Source: Hyphococcus sp. (lineage in GTDB: Bacteria; Pseudomonadota; Alphaproteobacteria; Caulobacterales; Parvularculaceae). Taken from it: DNA of 64,000 nt. The DNA lies in NCBI GenBank assembly GCA_028284345.1, contig JANQRY010000006.1, forward strand, positions 496,001 to 560,000. The letters are read 5' to 3'. The notes under the pieces were generated by a model. That model did not search any database, was not told where the DNA came from, and saw only the letters and a list, made by a program, of their open reading frames with translations. The position numbers were made by a program, and so were the translations under genes. This document shows, piece after piece, positions 63,867-64,000 of the stretch (positions are counted from its first letter, which is position 1; each line of letters begins with the position of its first letter).

Positions 63867-64000
63867 CGGTTTTCAAGTCAAAGATAAACACCGGCGCCGA
63901 GGCCTACAAACAGAACCGCGCGGATATGCAGGCGCTGGTCGACAAGCTTGCCGAGCTGAACGCCCGGGCGCCGGCGCGGTCCGCCGCACGGAAAGAGCGC
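63863..64000 (+). CDS. atuC: Biotin-dependent acyl-CoA carboxylase beta subunit, 3' truncated
   Basis: Only the first 46 codons are in the window. The start at 63863 overlaps the atuA stop (ATGA). The N-terminus MTVFKSKINTGAEAYKQNRA followed by MQALVDKLAELNAR matches carboxyltransferase beta subunits of methylcrotonyl- or geranyl-CoA carboxylases. Next to AtuA the geranyl-CoA type (AtuC) is the better guess. The biotin-carrying alpha subunit would be expected downstream. Confidence 0.8.
   Translation, partial: MTVFKSKINTGAEAYKQNRADMQALVDKLAELNARAPARSAARKER

Overview
The window is a piece of a GC-rich alphaproteobacterial chromosome. This reading rests on several gene families typical of that class: an NDUFS4-like complex I accessory subunit, a two-domain cold-shock protein, a class I PHA synthase with the GYCIGG active site, Tad-type pilus assembly proteins, a TTAA-N7-TTAA (CtrA-type) box, and a PurL/BolA/Grx4 set. 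I cannot fix the genus; a marine or Parvularculales/Hyphomonadales-like bacterium is a guess. Genes are tightly packed on both strands, often with overlapping stop and start codons.

Layout. 0-11.8 kb: a truncated ClpP-fold protease, a lipoprotein, a compact YCII-YCII-ECF42 sigma operon with a candidate ECF42 promoter, a GNAT enzyme, a CoxE-like VWA protein, an orphan Hpt protein, an anchored Ala/Glu-rich protein, a HerA-like ATPase with a CPBP protease, a PQQ-type sugar dehydrogenase lipoprotein and a Nudix hydrolase. 11.8-18.1 kb: a purL gene fused in frame to bolA, an MpaB-type oxygenase, arsM, a 46-residue membrane protein and a LysM protein. 18.5-21.8 kb: three Tad pilus/TadE-TadG genes. 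21.8-30.3 kb: ettA, a PH-domain membrane protein, a lipase plus wax ester synthase pair (neutral lipid), fRMsr, a large MscS channel and transaldolase.

30.6-41.6 kb: korA-korB (2-oxoacid:ferredoxin oxidoreductase) split by a REP-like palindromic element, sseA, a GNAT, a secreted serine hydrolase with tandem BTRD1-like repeats, an AbgT transporter, then a short AT-rich insertion carrying a HEPN-like protein, and metC. 41.5-43.8 kb: four tRNAs (Arg-TCG, Arg-TCT, Pro-TGG, Glu-TTC) with the NDUFS4-like gene, a double cold-shock gene and a YbjN protein. 43.8-54.2 kb: recJ, glpX, phaC, a flavin monooxygenase, grxD and several small-envelope or hypothetical genes. 54.3-64 kb: an FMN-dependent hydroxyacid dehydrogenase and an acyl-CoA catabolic locus: three acyl-CoA dehydrogenases, an SDR and a thiolase in one run, a TetR regulator, and a divergent atuA-atuC start cut by the window edge.

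How they fit together. The last 9 kb looks like one regulon for branched-chain or isoprenoid acyl-CoA breakdown, probably controlled by the TetR protein through a perfect palindrome in the divergent promoter. PhaC, the wax ester synthase and its neighbouring lipase point to carbon storage. The most unusual observations are the PurL-BolA fusion with a preserved internal ribosome binding site, an extra segment of about 95 residues inside PurL, the HEPN-bearing AT-rich island, and the ECF42 operon with its own promoter match. I see no CRISPR array, prophage, transposase or integrase, and no complete novel multi-gene system that I could defend.
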